A DNA stretch of 5,800 nt, from positions 1 through 5,800 of the forward strand of contig JAITHS010000393.1 of assembly GCA_031279875.1 (NCBI GenBank), given 5' to 3'. Both the position numbers and the translations under genes were made by a program. Positions 5,483 through 5,800 of this stretch are shown one piece after another (position 1 is the first letter of the stretch; every line of letters begins with the position of its first letter). The notes below the pieces were generated by a model, which worked only from the letters and a program-made list of their open reading frames with translations, searched no databases and was not told where the DNA came from. The stretch comes from Tannerella sp. GTDB taxonomy: Bacteria; Bacteroidota; Bacteroidia; Bacteroidales; Tannerellaceae.

Positions 5483-5677
5483 AACCCTTGTATGCGGCAC
5501 AACCAAGTGTCGTCCCATGCGGGACTATTGTTGATATGATGACTACTCTCTCCGGAGACTAAAGTCACCGGTTAATAAAGTATCGTCCCTGCGGGACTGC
5601 GTGGTACCGTCATCCCTATCGTTTGATTCCGTATAGACGGAAATTTCACTTGCCTTCAAACCCTTGCAGCGGCACAT
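5483..5677. other. Non-coding stem-loop-rich region with REP-like palindromes
   Basis: I see no gene in the 281-base gap 5437-5717. Besides the 5442-5478 hairpin, this part holds four short stem-loops: GTCCC-ATGC-GGGAC (5512-5525), CCGGAGAC-TAAA-GTCACCGG with one mismatch (5552-5571), GTCCC-TGC-GGGAC (5585-5597) and TTCCGT-ATAG-ACGGAA (5627-5642). The two GTCCC/GGGAC palindromes are copies of one motif, CGTCCC(A)TGCGGGACT, 73 bases apart. An imperfect direct repeat, AACCCTTG then GCGGCACA-like (5483-5501 and 5659-5676), borders the region. It may be a cluster of REP-like extragenic palindromes or a structured RNA; no transposase is in the window. Confidence 0.6.
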
Positions 5678-5719
5678 AATTCTTAATTCTTAATTCTTAA
5701 TTTTTAATTCTTAATTTTT
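5678..5719. repeat. Six tandem 7-bp AATTCTT units
   Basis: AATTCTT is repeated six times without interruption; units 4 and 6 read AATTTTT. On the minus strand this is AAGAATT/AAAAATT, the same unit found at 5428-5441 in opposite orientation. The array overlaps the stop codon of the downstream minus-strand gene. Confidence 0.85.
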
Positions 5720-5800
5720 AATCCCTCCTCATTCCCTCCACCGTATATCTTGTTGTGCCGGAACCGGCTTCGAGGATCAGGTTCTTGCCCTTGCGCTTGG
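5718..5800 (-). CDS. C-terminal end of an unidentified protein (cut by window edge)
   Basis: On the minus strand a frame is open from the right edge to a TAA at 5718-5720 and encodes 26 residues, including GKNLILEAGSGTTRY, and ending TVEGMRRD. The composition (alternating hydrophobic and polar residues, Gly/Thr turns) looks like real beta-rich protein rather than random sequence. The stop lies at the edge of the 7-bp repeat array, as expected where a gene ends and a repeat begins. The gene converges on the BACON gene. The fragment is too short to name, and other frames are also open over this distance, so the call is moderate. Confidence 0.5.
   Translation of the reverse strand, partial: KRKGKNLILEAGSGTTRYTVEGMRRD

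Noticed and set aside
5437..5720. Possible insertion sequence between inverted 7-bp repeats
   Set aside because: The inverted arrays are simple AT-rich tandem repeats, there is no transposase frame between them, and no target-site duplication is evident.

Overview
The window looks like a chromosomal segment from an anaerobic member of the Bacteroidota, most likely order Bacteroidales. The evidence is a BACON-domain protein with a type IX secretion (T9SS) C-terminal sorting domain, promoter-like TAnnTTTG elements with almost no Shine-Dalgarno sequence, moderate-GC genes separated by very AT-rich spacers, and an oxaloacetate-decarboxylase alpha subunit of the form I associate with Bacteroidales. 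Typical Bacteroides species lack T9SS, so a T9SS-positive lineage such as a Porphyromonadaceae/Dysgonomonadaceae relative is more likely. This placement is inference, not a search result.

Layout. Positions 1-431 (minus) hold the N-terminal part of a very acidic hypothetical protein that runs off the left edge; half of the visible part is a 21-bp coding minisatellite. Positions 592-4061 (minus) hold a compact operon in the order oadG-oadA-oadB. It encodes a membrane-bound, biotin-dependent, sodium-translocating decarboxylase: OadG is the small membrane/assembly subunit, OadA the carboxyltransferase plus biotinyl subunit, and OadB the sodium-pumping subunit. Positions 4062-4260 are a divergent intergenic region with a promoter-like element for each side and a perfect 11-bp inverted repeat between them. 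Positions 4261-5436 (plus) encode a secreted protein made of three BACON repeats and a T9SS sorting domain. Positions 5437-5717 are non-coding and unusually rich in short stem-loops and repeats, bordered by inverted arrays of a 7-bp repeat. Positions 5718-5800 (minus) are the last 26 codons of another gene that converges on the BACON gene.

How it works together. OadA transfers the carboxyl group from its substrate (oxaloacetate by family) to biotin on its own C-terminal domain. OadB decarboxylates carboxybiotin and exports Na+, and OadG holds the complex together. The BACON protein is a separate, divergently transcribed surface or secreted protein with no visible catalytic domain. I see no phage, CRISPR or defence system here, and nothing that clearly forms a new multi-gene system. 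The most notable points are the altered active-site motifs and AMKT biotin motif of OadA, the acidic minisatellite protein, the BACON-only secreted protein, and the stem-loop/7-bp-repeat region between the convergent genes.
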